NCBI RefSeq assembly: GCF_039537985.1
Contig: NZ_BAABBN010000015.1
Location: forward strand, 1 to 64,000
DNA length: 64,000 bases
Direction: 5' to 3'
Origin: Litoribacillus peritrichatus
GTDB taxonomy: Bacteria; Pseudomonadota; Gammaproteobacteria; Pseudomonadales; Litoribrevibacteraceae
Shown here: positions 26,528 to 35,472 of the stretch, one piece after another
How positions within the stretch are numbered: position 1 is the first letter of the stretch
Layout of the letters: each line of letters starts with the position of its first letter
Program-made: the position numbers and the translations under genes
The notes under the pieces: generated by a model
The model's database searches: none
What the model was told of the DNA's origin: nothing
The model's input: only the letters and a program-made list of their open reading frames with translations

Positions 26528-27754
26528 ATGGCAGACTTTTATCAAAATGGAATTATTACTACGCTTCATAATTTATCGGATCGAAGCAATGAAGACCTGG
26601 AACAGGAGCTGATGGAGTTTTCCAAAAGCCGGCCGATGTCTTTGATTTTGCCTTCGTTATTTTCCGAACTGGAAGGGGATGCGTTACCGAACATCGTTGG
26701 CCACCTGAAAGACGTGCCGTATTTATCGGAAATTGTGATTGGTCTGGACCGCGCCGATGAAGCCCAGTATCGCCATGCGCTGAATTTCTTCAAAGAACTG
26801 CCACAACATCACCGGGTGTTATGGAATGATGGGCCGCGACTGAAAGCTCTGGATGCGGAACTGATGGAGTTAGGCGTGGCCCCCCGTGAAATGGGCAAGG
26901 GCCGTAACGTTTGGTATTGCATGGGGTATACCTTGGCGTCCGGTAAGGCGGAATCGGTGGCGTTGCACGATTGTGACATTGTGACTTATGAAAAAGAGTT
27001 GCTGGCCCGCTTGATCTATCCGGTAGCAAATCCCCGTTTTAACTACGAATTCTGTAAAGGATTCTACGCGCGCGTGGCCGATGGCAAGATGAATGGCCGT
27101 GTATCCCGGTTATTGGTCACGCCGCTGCTTCGCTCGTTTAAGCGAGTCATTGGTTATCGCGATTATCTGGAATACATGGACAGTTTCCGTTATCCACTGG
27201 CCGGTGAGTTTTCTTTCCGTCGGGATGTGTTGCATGACATCCGTATTCCAAGTGACTGGGGTTTAGAAATCGGTGTGTTGTCAGAAATGTACCGCAACTA
27301 CGCACATAATCGTTTATGTCAGGTGGACATTGCCAAAACCTACGATCACAAACACCAGAAATTATCGATTGGTGATGATCAGGGCGGTTTGTCGAAAATG
27401 TCGATCGATATCACCAAGGCGCTGTTCAGAAAGCTGGCGACTCAGGGCGAAACCTTCACCACTGAAACCTTCCGTTCTTTGAAAGCGACTTACTACCGAA
27501 TTGCGCTCGATTTTGTGGAAACCTACCACAATGACGCCGTAATGAATGGCCTGAAACTGGACATTCATAACGAAGAAAAAGCGGTGGAAATGTTCGCGGA
27601 AAACATCATGAAGGCCGGGCAGCACTTCTTGGAGCGCCCGATGGAACGGCCGTTCATTCCAAGCTGGAACCGTGTAGTCAGTGCCATGCCGGACGTGTTG
27701 GAGCGCCTGAAAGAAGCGGTTGAACTCGACAACCAAGAGTTTGGCATGAATTAA
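26528..27754 (+). CDS. gpgS: Glucosyl-3-phosphoglycerate synthase (GT81)
   Basis: A 408-residue retaining glycosyltransferase that condenses NDP-glucose with 3-phosphoglycerate. The metal-binding D-x-D motif is in VALHDCDIVTY, followed by the FYARVADGKMNGRVSRLL acceptor/donor region and the WGLEIGVL segment diagnostic of GpgS. ATG 26528 is used; the open frame from 26516 overlaps the preceding stop. It commits 3-phosphoglycerate to the osmolyte. Confidence 0.9.
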   Translation: MADFYQNGIITTLHNLSDRSNEDLEQELMEFSKSRPMSLILPSLFSELEGDALPNIVGHLKDVPYLSEIVIGLDRADEAQYRHALNFFKELPQHHRVLWNDGPRLKALDAELMELGVAPREMGKGRNVWYCMGYTLASGKAESVALHDCDIVTYEKELLARLIYPVANPRFNYEFCKGFYARVADGKMNGRVSRLLVTPLLRSFKRVIGYRDYLEYMDSFRYPLAGEFSFRRDVLHDIRIPSDWGLEIGVLSEMYRNYAHNRLCQVDIAKTYDHKHQKLSIGDDQGGLSKMSIDITKALFRKLATQGETFTTETFRSLKATYYRIALDFVETYHNDAVMNGLKLDIHNEEKAVEMFAENIMKAGQHFLERPMERPFIPSWNRVVSAMPDVLERLKEAVELDNQEFGMN

Positions 27755-27768
27755 GGGTGTAAGCGCTT

Positions 27769-29565
27769 ATGAATACTTTGCATCTGAAACTGGAACAACA
27801 GTTGGAATTCATCTACCAAGACGTGGATGAGGTGAAGGATTATCGGGCATTGGCCTCGTCTTTGATGGCGGCCATGGGGTTGTATGAAGGGCCGCATGGA
27901 GAAACTGGTCCCCATGAACCTGTGGCGTTTCAGAACCACTGGTCTGAACAGGATGTGGTATTGATCACCTATGGCGACAGCCTGGTTCAGCAACGAGCGA
28001 ATCAGGAAGAGGAAATCCCACCGGGTGAATGCCTGCTTCAGCAAAAGCCTTTAATCACCCTGAAGCGCTTTCTGGATGATTACTGTCAGGATGTGGTGAA
28101 CAGCGTTCATATTTTGCCGTTTTATCCTTACAGTTCCGACGATGGTTTTGCTGTCATTAATTATTCGGCGGTGAATGAGTCTCTCGGTGGCTGGAACGAT
28201 ATTAATGCCATTTCAGAAGACTATAGAGTTATGGCTGATCTGGTAATCAATCACTGTTCAAGCCGCAGTGTCTGGTTTGATAATTTCATCAAAGGCGAAG
28301 GGCCGGGTCACGACTTCTTTTTTACCTGTGATCCTTCCGAAGATGTCTCGCAAGTGGTGCGGCCGAGAACCTCGCCCCTGTTGAGGGAAACTCAGACGGC
28401 GGACGGCATCAAACATGTGTGGTGTACCTTCAGTCACGATCAGGTGGACTTTGATTTCAGAAACCCAAAAGTGTTGTTGGAATTTGTCTGGATCATCCGC
28501 CTTTATTTGGATAACGGCGTCAAAATATTTCGTATGGACGCCGTTGCTTTTTTATGGAAAAAAGTGGCCACTTCTTGTTTGAATCTTGAAGAAACCCATG
28601 AGATTGTCCGCTTGCTGCGCACCTTGATTGAACACGCCCAACCGGATGCGGTGATCATCACCGAAACCAACATCCCCAACCGAGAAAATCTGGCCTATTT
28701 CGGCAACGCCAACGAAGCCCATTGTGTGTACAACTTTTCCCTGCCGCCACTGTTGGTGAACACCTTAATAACCGGCAGCTGTAAGCACTTAAAACAATGG
28801 ATGATGAGTATGCCGCCCGCGCAACAAGGCACGGCTTACTTCAATTTCATTGCTTCCCACGATGGCATTGGCTTAAGGCCGGCAGAAGGGCTGCTCAGTG
28901 AGAAAGAACTGAATGTGATGATCAGTACCATGCAAAGTTTCGGTGGTCGGGTCTCCATGCGTGCGCTGGACAACGGTAAAAACAAACCATATGAAATTAA
29001 CATAGCGCTGGTGGATGCGCTTCAAGGCACAACCGAAGGGCCGGATCGTTGGGGCATTGCCCGGTTTGTATGCGCACACAGCATTATGTTTGCTTTGGAA
29101 GGCATTCCTGGTTTGTATATCCACAGTTTACTGGGCACTCATAATGATTACGAGAAACTAAAACACACCAACCACAATCGTTCTATTAACCGTCACCGTT
29201 GGGATTACCAGGCACTGCAGCAGCAATTGGCGGAAGAAACGTCTGACCACCATAAAGTATTTAATGAATTAAAAAACCTATTGGCAATTCGAACCAAGCA
29301 GGCGGCGTTTCACCCTAATGCCACACAGTTTACCTTGCATTTAGGTGATCAGCTGTTTGGCTTTTGGCGGCAAAGCATAGATCGCAGCCAAAGCATTTTC
29401 TGCATTTACAATATATCCAATGAAGAGCAGATCCTGAACTTATCTGAAGTGAACCTGATTGATCTTGATGAGTGGCGAGATTTGATTACCGGTGACTATC
29501 TTCAGAACATCTCTGGCCAACTTGCGATGAGTCCATATCAGGTGTTGTGGATCAGCAACAAATGA
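27769..29565 (+). CDS. ggaP: Glucosylglycerate phosphorylase (GH13_18)
   Basis: A 598-residue GH13 enzyme of the sucrose phosphorylase subfamily. The catalytic nucleophile is in VKIFRMDAVAFLW, the acid/base in AVIITETNIPN and the third carboxylate in FIASHDGIGLRP. In this operon the likely substrate is glucosylglycerate, split by phosphate into glucose 1-phosphate and glycerate, as known for GGaP of related sequence; sucrose or glucosylglycerol are alternatives. It starts 14 bases after gpgS, last gene of the operon. Confidence 0.82.
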   Translation: MNTLHLKLEQQLEFIYQDVDEVKDYRALASSLMAAMGLYEGPHGETGPHEPVAFQNHWSEQDVVLITYGDSLVQQRANQEEEIPPGECLLQQKPLITLKRFLDDYCQDVVNSVHILPFYPYSSDDGFAVINYSAVNESLGGWNDINAISEDYRVMADLVINHCSSRSVWFDNFIKGEGPGHDFFFTCDPSEDVSQVVRPRTSPLLRETQTADGIKHVWCTFSHDQVDFDFRNPKVLLEFVWIIRLYLDNGVKIFRMDAVAFLWKKVATSCLNLEETHEIVRLLRTLIEHAQPDAVIITETNIPNRENLAYFGNANEAHCVYNFSLPPLLVNTLITGSCKHLKQWMMSMPPAQQGTAYFNFIASHDGIGLRPAEGLLSEKELNVMISTMQSFGGRVSMRALDNGKNKPYEINIALVDALQGTTEGPDRWGIARFVCAHSIMFALEGIPGLYIHSLLGTHNDYEKLKHTNHNRSINRHRWDYQALQQQLAEETSDHHKVFNELKNLLAIRTKQAAFHPNATQFTLHLGDQLFGFWRQSIDRSQSIFCIYNISNEEQILNLSEVNLIDLDEWRDLITGDYLQNISGQLAMSPYQVLWISNK

Positions 29566-29731
29566 TTGCTCAAAGGTGGATTTGTTGTGCGTTGTTTTGG
29601 TGCAAGGAGCGTGGGTGGTGAAATAAAAAGCACCGATTTTCTATGTGTTAGAATTAAGATGATAGCCAGATGAGCGCGGGTTCTGGGGCTTTGCCAAAAG
29701 AAAACCTGCACAAGGCTGGTGTTTTGTCTGG

Positions 29732-29749
29732 ATGGTATGTAACTTGCTG
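29732..29749 (+). promoter_or_regulatory. Sigma-54-type promoter of the second nitrate reductase operon
   Basis: ATGGTATGTAACTTGCTG has GG (29734) and GC (29746) 10 bases apart, with a consensus TTGC. TGCAC-N7-GTGTT at 29707 resembles an NtrC site but is unusually close. The leader to the ATG is ~170 bases and is filled by the palindrome below. Confidence 0.58.
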
Positions 29750-29777
29750 AATTTAGGCAAAGAATCAGGTCTGTCTT

Positions 29778-29909
29778 GCAGGCTGTTGATTTTCGTTATC
29801 GAGGCAGGACTAATCAGGCAAAAACGCGGATTTTAGAGATAATAAATGAGCATTTTGAGCCTGATTTTAACGCCGTTAGGGCAACGCAGATAGAAAATCA
29901 ACAACCTGC
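29778..29909. repeat. 132-bp imperfect palindrome, possible miniature element
   Basis: The ends are 17-bp inverted repeats with one mismatch (GCAGGCTGTTGATTTTC at 29778 and GAAAATCAACAACCTGC at 29893). A second nested pair, AATCAGGC/GCCTGATT, lies at 29812 and 29859. There is no T tract, so it is not a terminator. The form suggests a dispersed intergenic palindrome or MITE inserted between the promoter and the nasB start; alternatively it is a native structured leader. Confidence 0.6.
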
Positions 29910-29930
29910 TAGATCATTGGGAGTTTAAGA

Positions 29931-31187
29931 ATGACACAGCAGTTGGTCGTTATCGGTAATGGCATGGCTGGCATGAAGGCCGTTGAAGAGCTGTTAGCCG
30001 CTGCGCCTGAAAAATTTTCCATCACTGTATTTGGTGCAGAGCCATACGGTAATTACAACCGAATCATGCTTTCCCCGGTGTTGTGCGGGGAAAAGTCCAT
30101 CGAAGACATCATCATCAATGATCGCCAGTGGTATCAGGATAACCACATTACCTTGCATGCCGGGCCGGATAAGGCCGTGGTGGACATTGATCGTCAGCGC
30201 AAGGTGGTGACTGCGAAAGACGGTACCGAAGCGCATTACGACCGTTTGCTGATTGCCACAGGCTCCAACCCGTTTATTCTCCCCATTCCCGGAAACGATC
30301 TTGAAGGCGTCATTGCGTTCAGAGACATCTACGACGTCAACAAAATGCTGAGCTACAGCGAAACCAAACAGCACGCCGTAGTGTTAGGCGGTGGTTTGTT
30401 GGGGTTGGAAGCCGCTAACGGTTTAGCCCAGCGGGGCATGCACGTAACGGTGGTGCACAGCAACGAAGTGTTGTTGAACCGTCAGTTGGACGGCACCGCC
30501 GGACACCTGCTGCAATTGGAACTGGAGAAACGCGGCGTGCATTTCAAAATGCCGGCCAAAACCCAAGCGTTAATTGATAACGGCGAAGGCCACGTTTCCG
30601 GAGTTCAATTTGCTGATGGTTCAGAGCTTACCTGTGATTTATTCGTGATGGCCATTGGCGTGCGCCCGAACATGAAACTGGCGGAATCCGCCGGCATTCA
30701 TTGCGAACGGGGCATTGTAGTCAGTGATACCTTACAAACCTATGATCCAAGCGTTTACGCGGTGGGTGAATGCATTCAGCACCGGGGCGATACTTTTGGC
30801 TTGGTGGCACCCTTGTTTGAACAAGCCAAAGTCTGCGCCAACCATTTAAGCGGTCACGGCGTGGCGGAATACAAAACCCTACCCAGTGCCACCAAGTTGA
30901 AAGTCACCGGCATTAACTTGTTTTCCTTAGGGGATTTCTTGGGTGACGAAGAGTGCGAGATCATTCGTTTCTCTGATCCTTCCGCCAGTGTCTATAAAAA
31001 ACTGGTGATCAAAAATCATTGCATTGTGGGCGTGGTCTTGTACGGCGACACCAAAGACGGTGCCTGGTATCAAAGCTTGTTAGAACAACGGACGAACATA
31101 GAAGATATGCGGGAATTACTGATTTTCGGACAGGCCTATTTTCAAACGGAATTAGTTCAGACGGAATTAGCGGGTGAGGTTGGATAG
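29931..31187 (+). CDS. nasB: Assimilatory nitrate reductase electron-transfer flavoprotein
   Basis: A 418-residue FAD/NAD(P)H pyridine nucleotide-disulfide-type oxidoreductase. It aligns with the N-terminal half of NirB: VVIGNGMAGMKAVEEL binds FAD, VVLGGGLLGLEAANGL binds NAD(P)H, and VYAVGECIQHRG is the second FAD motif. No iron-sulfur domain remains. It corresponds to the small subunit that passes electrons from NADH to NasA (called NasC in Klebsiella, NasB in Bacillus). GGGAG precedes the ATG and only 2 bases separate it from the nasA gene. Confidence 0.88.
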   Translation: MTQQLVVIGNGMAGMKAVEELLAAAPEKFSITVFGAEPYGNYNRIMLSPVLCGEKSIEDIIINDRQWYQDNHITLHAGPDKAVVDIDRQRKVVTAKDGTEAHYDRLLIATGSNPFILPIPGNDLEGVIAFRDIYDVNKMLSYSETKQHAVVLGGGLLGLEAANGLAQRGMHVTVVHSNEVLLNRQLDGTAGHLLQLELEKRGVHFKMPAKTQALIDNGEGHVSGVQFADGSELTCDLFVMAIGVRPNMKLAESAGIHCERGIVVSDTLQTYDPSVYAVGECIQHRGDTFGLVAPLFEQAKVCANHLSGHGVAEYKTLPSATKLKVTGINLFSLGDFLGDEECEIIRFSDPSASVYKKLVIKNHCIVGVVLYGDTKDGAWYQSLLEQRTNIEDMRELLIFGQAYFQTELVQTELAGEVG

Positions 31188-31189
31188 TC

Positions 31190-33907
31190 ATGCAGAACGA
31201 ACAGAATCTCATCGCGAAAGAAGAGAGCAATACTCAAACCATCAAAACCACCTGCGCCTATTGCGGTGTCGGGTGTGGTATTGAAGCCGAAGTGGATGTG
31301 GAAAACCGCGTGGTTTCAGTGAAAGGCGACCCAGAACATCCATCAAATTATGGCCGCTTGTGTTCCAAAGGCTCCGCCTTGGGCGAAACTTTGGGTCTTT
31401 CCAGCCGCTTATTACAACCTCAGGTTTATGGCCGCCCAGCCAGTTGGGACGATGCGCTTTCGCTGGTGGCAGAGAAGTTTCAGGCAGTCATCGATGAATA
31501 CGGCCCTGAAGCGGTGGCCTTTTATGGCTCCGGCCAGTTATTAACCGAAGATTACTACGTCGCCAATAAGCTGATGAAGGGCTTCATTGGTGGTTCTAAC
31601 ATCGATACCAACAGTCGTCTCTGTATGTCGTCTTCGGTGGCGGGCCACAAACGCGCTTTTGGTACCGATACGGTGCCTGCGTGTTACGACGATTTCACCG
31701 AGGCCGATTTAATCGTCTTGGTCGGTTCCAACACCGCGTGGTGTCACCCCGTATCGTTTCAGCGCATCCGGGCTGCGAAAGAAGCCAACCCGAATTTAAA
31801 AGTGGTGGTGGTTGATCCCCGCAAAACCAACACCTGTGACATTGCGGATTTACACATCCCGGTGAAAATCGGCAGCGATGTGGCCTTATTCAATGGCTTG
31901 TTGAGTTATCTGTACCAAGAAGACGCCTTAGATCAAGCCTACATTCAAGCCCACACCGAAGGTTTTGAAGACGCCATTCAGGCCGCCCAGACGGATGCCT
32001 TTAACGTTTACACCGTGGCCGAAAAATGCGATCTCGCCCCGCACGTGGTGGAGACCTTCTTCCGCTGGTTTAAGGAAACCGACAAGACTTTAACCTTATA
32101 CAGCCAAGGGGTGAATCAATCCTCTTCCGGCACCGACAAAGTGAATTCGATTTTAAACTGCCACTTGGCCACTGGCCGAATGGGCAAGCCGGGCACCGGG
32201 CCTTTGTCTCTCACAGGGCAACCCAACGCCATGGGCGGCCGTGAAGTGGGCGGTTTGGCCAATACCTTGGCCGCGCACATGGAGTTCAACCCGGATGACT
32301 TGGATCGCGTCGCCCGTTTTTGGAACACCGAGTCACTGACTCAAGCTCCAGGCTTGCCAGCCGTGGATTTATTTGATGCCGTGGCAGACGGAAAAATCAA
32401 AGCCATTTGGGTGATGGCCACCAACCCCGTGGCCAGTATGCCCAATGCCGATAAAGTGCGAGGCGCCATTGAAAATTGCGATTTCGTGGTGGTGTCCGAT
32501 TGTGTGGCTCATGCTGATACTTTGGATTTGGCCCACGTGAAATTACCCGCCGCAGGCTGGAGTGAGAAAGACGGTACTGTGACCAATTCCGAACGCCGTA
32601 TCTCCCGCCAGCGAGCTTTGTTGCCACTGGCGGGTGATTCCAAACCCGATTGGTGGATCATCACCCAACTGGCCCACCGAATGGGCTTTAAAGACAGCTT
32701 CCCCTACGAAACCAATGCCGACATATTCCGTGAACACGCGCAGTTATCCGGCTTTGAAAATTCTGAGAATGAACGCTTAAGGGATTTTAATATCTCCAAG
32801 TTTTCGGACATCAGCCAGGCAGAATACGATGCCCTGATGCCCGTTCAATGGCCGGTGACGCAAGATACACCCAACGGGGTGGATCGCTTCTTTGCCAACG
32901 GCGGTTTCTACACCCCAAATAGAAAAGCCAAGCTGGTGGCGGTGGAATCTCGCAAGCCTGAAAACTTGCCGAACAAAGACTGGCCATTGGTATTAAACTC
33001 CGGCCGGGTTCGGGACCAATGGCACAGCATGACCCGCACAGCCTTGGCTTCGCGCTTGAATCAACATAAGCCGGAACCCTTTGTGGAAATCACCCCTGCC
33101 GACGCTGAAAAGTACCGGCTGCAAAACGGCCATTTGGCAATCATTAAAAGCCAGTGGGGCGAAATGCTGGCCCGAGTGGAAGTGACCGACCGCTTACCGC
33201 AAGGCGATTTATTCGTGCCCATGCACTGGACCTCCCAGTTCAGTAACCACGGCCGAATGGGCGTGGTGGTCAACCCTGTGGTTGATCCAATCTCGTTCCA
33301 ACCTGAAAGCAAACACACCCCCGTCAGCATTGCACCATTTGAGGCCGCTTGGCACGGCTTCATTATTTCTCGCCACCCGCTGATTCTGGATGGCATTGAT
33401 TACGTGGTGTTGGTGAAGGGCGAAGGCTACTTCCGATACGAACTGGCGGGCTCCCGCTCCATTCGCAGCTGGCAGTCGCACTTATCCAGCCAGTTGGTGC
33501 CTCATTCCGGCGAGCTGGAATGGCAAACCTACCATGACCCGGCCAAATCGCTGTTCCGCACCGCCTGTTTCCATGACGACGAGCTGCAAGCCGTGTTGGT
33601 CACCGGGCCGGATTACGCATTGCCGGACCGAAACTGGATCGGCTCACTGTTTGACTCTGCCAAAGAGGAAGGGCTCAAAATCGACGAACGTATGGCACTG
33701 TTGACTGGTAAACCACCGCTGGGCACGCCGGACGTAGGCAAAATCATCTGTGCGTGTTTTAACGTGGGTGAAAAAACCATCGAAAAAGCCATTCAGGAAG
33801 GCAACCTCAAAACCCACCAAGAAGTAGGGCAATGCTGCAAAGCGGGCACCAACTGCGGCTCTTGTGTACCGGAGATCAAAGGGATCTTGGCGGCAGTGGG
33901 GAAATAG
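31190..33907 (+). CDS. nasA: Assimilatory nitrate reductase, catalytic subunit
   Basis: A 905-residue cytoplasmic Mo-bis-MGD enzyme that reduces nitrate to nitrite. N-terminal [4Fe-4S] ligands are Cys22, Cys25, Cys29 and Cys58; the Mo ligand is Cys145 in NSRLCMSSS. The last ~50 residues form a BFD-like [2Fe-2S] domain (ICACFNVGEK...CCKAGTNCGSC) as in Klebsiella NasA, the docking site for reductant from the flavoprotein. Its composition is clearly GC-richer than the genes that follow. It is the second nitrate reductase in the window. Confidence 0.93.
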   Translation: MQNEQNLIAKEESNTQTIKTTCAYCGVGCGIEAEVDVENRVVSVKGDPEHPSNYGRLCSKGSALGETLGLSSRLLQPQVYGRPASWDDALSLVAEKFQAVIDEYGPEAVAFYGSGQLLTEDYYVANKLMKGFIGGSNIDTNSRLCMSSSVAGHKRAFGTDTVPACYDDFTEADLIVLVGSNTAWCHPVSFQRIRAAKEANPNLKVVVVDPRKTNTCDIADLHIPVKIGSDVALFNGLLSYLYQEDALDQAYIQAHTEGFEDAIQAAQTDAFNVYTVAEKCDLAPHVVETFFRWFKETDKTLTLYSQGVNQSSSGTDKVNSILNCHLATGRMGKPGTGPLSLTGQPNAMGGREVGGLANTLAAHMEFNPDDLDRVARFWNTESLTQAPGLPAVDLFDAVADGKIKAIWVMATNPVASMPNADKVRGAIENCDFVVVSDCVAHADTLDLAHVKLPAAGWSEKDGTVTNSERRISRQRALLPLAGDSKPDWWIITQLAHRMGFKDSFPYETNADIFREHAQLSGFENSENERLRDFNISKFSDISQAEYDALMPVQWPVTQDTPNGVDRFFANGGFYTPNRKAKLVAVESRKPENLPNKDWPLVLNSGRVRDQWHSMTRTALASRLNQHKPEPFVEITPADAEKYRLQNGHLAIIKSQWGEMLARVEVTDRLPQGDLFVPMHWTSQFSNHGRMGVVVNPVVDPISFQPESKHTPVSIAPFEAAWHGFIISRHPLILDGIDYVVLVKGEGYFRYELAGSRSIRSWQSHLSSQLVPHSGELEWQTYHDPAKSLFRTACFHDDELQAVLVTGPDYALPDRNWIGSLFDSAKEEGLKIDERMALLTGKPPLGTPDVGKIICACFNVGEKTIEKAIQEGNLKTHQEVGQCCKAGTNCGSCVPEIKGILAAVGK

Positions 33908-34088
33908 GGCGGTTTTTTAAAGTAAATAATCGGTGGAACAAGGCGATTGAACGGTTGTTTCATGGTTTATTACTTTGGTTCTTTATTTTTTTTACTTAAG
34001 TGAATAACACCTTAATTGACATGGAAAGGTCTACTCACTGCAATGACAGCCCCAAGCTCCGAATTTAATACCTCATTGGCCCAACGTT

Positions 34089-34229
34089 CCGGCTATTATT
34101 CAGGCTGAACTGACGACGGCTGTGAAACTGATTCACCAGACCAGCAAGAAAGAGGTCGCCATGATCTGGCTATTCGGCAGTTACGCCCGTGGTGATTTCA
34201 TTAATGAAAGTAGACAATCGTGGTCTTGA
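34089..34229 (+). pseudogene. Nucleotidyltransferase (MNT-type) remnant
   Basis: One frame without an obvious start encodes about 46 residues with IWLFGSYARGDF, the GSxARG motif of minimal nucleotidyltransferases (antitoxin-like MNT partners of HEPN toxins). The catalytic Asp pair that should follow is lost to a frameshift; remnants continue in another frame (VDNRGLDFE). The rest of the gap 33908-34478 holds nothing else I can identify. The remnant marks the left edge of the accessory island. Confidence 0.6.
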
Positions 34230-34478
34230 TTTTGAGTAGGGGAGAAGAAAGAATACCTGGTGGAAATGGGCAATTTGAACGAGTTTCATTTTGAGGTAAA
34301 TCGGAGTCAATGGTTCTCAAGGTACTTCACATCGAGCCAGAAAGTAATACTATAGTCTGCTGTTCTACATACTTATTAGCACTGGTTGTAAAAGGTTCAT
34401 AAGCTATTGATAGACATCAATCTTATGAAGAATATACTGTTTTCTAGTGTTGCCATTAAAATGAAAAAAGGTTTAATA

Positions 34479-35276
34479 ATGAAAACAAAGGATTGGGCGA
34501 GGTTAGCGGCACCGTCAGCTAAGCTTGAAAGAATGGAAGCGTATTTTTCTGGGTATGGTTTCGCACCGCATCGTCATGATACATATGCGATTGGTCTGAC
34601 AGTGGCTGGAGTACATAACTTCAATTACCGTAAGGTTATAAGACATAGCTTACCCGGTAATGCAGTAATTTTGCATCCTGATGAATTGCATGATGGTGAA
34701 GCTGGAACTCAGGAAGGGTTTCATTACAAAATCCTTTATATCCAGCCTGAACTTATCCAAAATATTTTAGGAGGCCAGTCACTTCCTTTTGTTCCTGATG
34801 GTGTTTCAAAAGACACCAGAATTACTTCAGCTGTTTCTGGTCTATTGGATCGACTAGATAATCCTTTAGAGTCTCTTGAAGAAGATGACGGTGTTTATGA
34901 TCTTGTACAGGCAATGTCGGCTGTATCGAATCAAAAAATTAAACGTCGAAAACTTAATTATTCCGCTGCAGAAATGGCTAGGGAGTACATCCTGAACTGC
35001 TTAGACAGGGTTGTGACTTTAGAGGATCTTGAGTTGATAACAGATACTGACCGCTGGAGTCTTTCAAGGGATTTTCGAGCTTTGTATGGCACTAGCCCTT
35101 ATCGTTATCTGACATTGAGGCGTCTTGATAAAGCTAGAGCTATGATTCGGCAGGACATGGCTTTGGTTGATACGGCGATAAGCTGTGGTTTTACGGATCA
35201 AAGCCACATGACACATCATTTCACTAAAAACTACGGTATTACTCCTGGGCGTTGGGCTGAGATTCTAAGCGCTTAA
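34479..35276 (+). CDS. AraC-family transcriptional regulator
   Basis: A ~265-residue regulator. The N-terminal cupin-like sensor domain has the APHRHDTYAIGLTVAGVHNF pattern (residues ~28-47), and the C-terminal ~90 residues contain two AraC helix-turn-helix motifs (LEDLELITDTDRWSLSRDFR and DTAISCGFTDQSHMTHHF). This architecture often controls amino-acid exporters. ATG 34479 has AAAAAAGG upstream; earlier in-frame starts lack one. It is co-oriented with and directly upstream of the peptide/rSAM/dioxygenase/AzlCD genes, so it is the likely regulator. Confidence 0.85.
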   Translation: MKTKDWARLAAPSAKLERMEAYFSGYGFAPHRHDTYAIGLTVAGVHNFNYRKVIRHSLPGNAVILHPDELHDGEAGTQEGFHYKILYIQPELIQNILGGQSLPFVPDGVSKDTRITSAVSGLLDRLDNPLESLEEDDGVYDLVQAMSAVSNQKIKRRKLNYSAAEMAREYILNCLDRVVTLEDLELITDTDRWSLSRDFRALYGTSPYRYLTLRRLDKARAMIRQDMALVDTAISCGFTDQSHMTHHFTKNYGITPGRWAEILSA

Positions 35277-35294
35277 TTCTTTTCTAAAACTTGC

Positions 35295-35321
35295 AGGATC
35301 ATACAAGATCCTTCTTTTTTT
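35295..35321 (+). terminator. Intrinsic terminator of the AraC gene
   Basis: AGGATC and GATCCT with a 6-base loop precede a T-rich tail. It separates the regulator transcript from the precursor operon. Confidence 0.8.
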
Positions 35322-35367
35322 TATCCATAGAATCTTTCGAGACTTAGTAAAGAGCAAACTGCATGAC

Positions 35368-35396
35368 TGACTTCAGTTGTGTCAGCTGTGACTTAT
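35368..35396 (+). promoter_or_regulatory. Candidate AraC-type operator (direct repeat)
   Basis: TGACTT occurs at 35368 and 35389, exactly 21 bases (two helical turns) apart on the same strand, the usual arrangement of AraC-family half-sites. It lies ~80 bases upstream of the precursor start. I cannot define the -10 with confidence (TTGAGC near 35418 is a possible -35). Confidence 0.35.
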
Positions 35397-35472
35397 TGCA
35401 AAGTCTAAATGGCTTCTTGAGCGCATTGCTTAAGGGCATTTTTACTGGTTTACAGCAACGAAAGGAATATTT

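Noticed and set aside
27769..29565. Plain sucrose phosphorylase
   Set aside because: The operon has glucosylglycerate synthesis genes and a glycerate kinase, which point to glucosylglycerate; sucrose is kept as an alternative only.
29758..29930. NasT-type hexaloop leader before nasB
   Set aside because: The leader forms a long palindrome, not tandem six-base loops with A1/G4, and has no terminator T tract.
34089..34229. A working HEPN/MNT toxin-antitoxin system
   Set aside because: Only a short frame-shifted nucleotidyltransferase fragment is present and no HEPN partner is visible.
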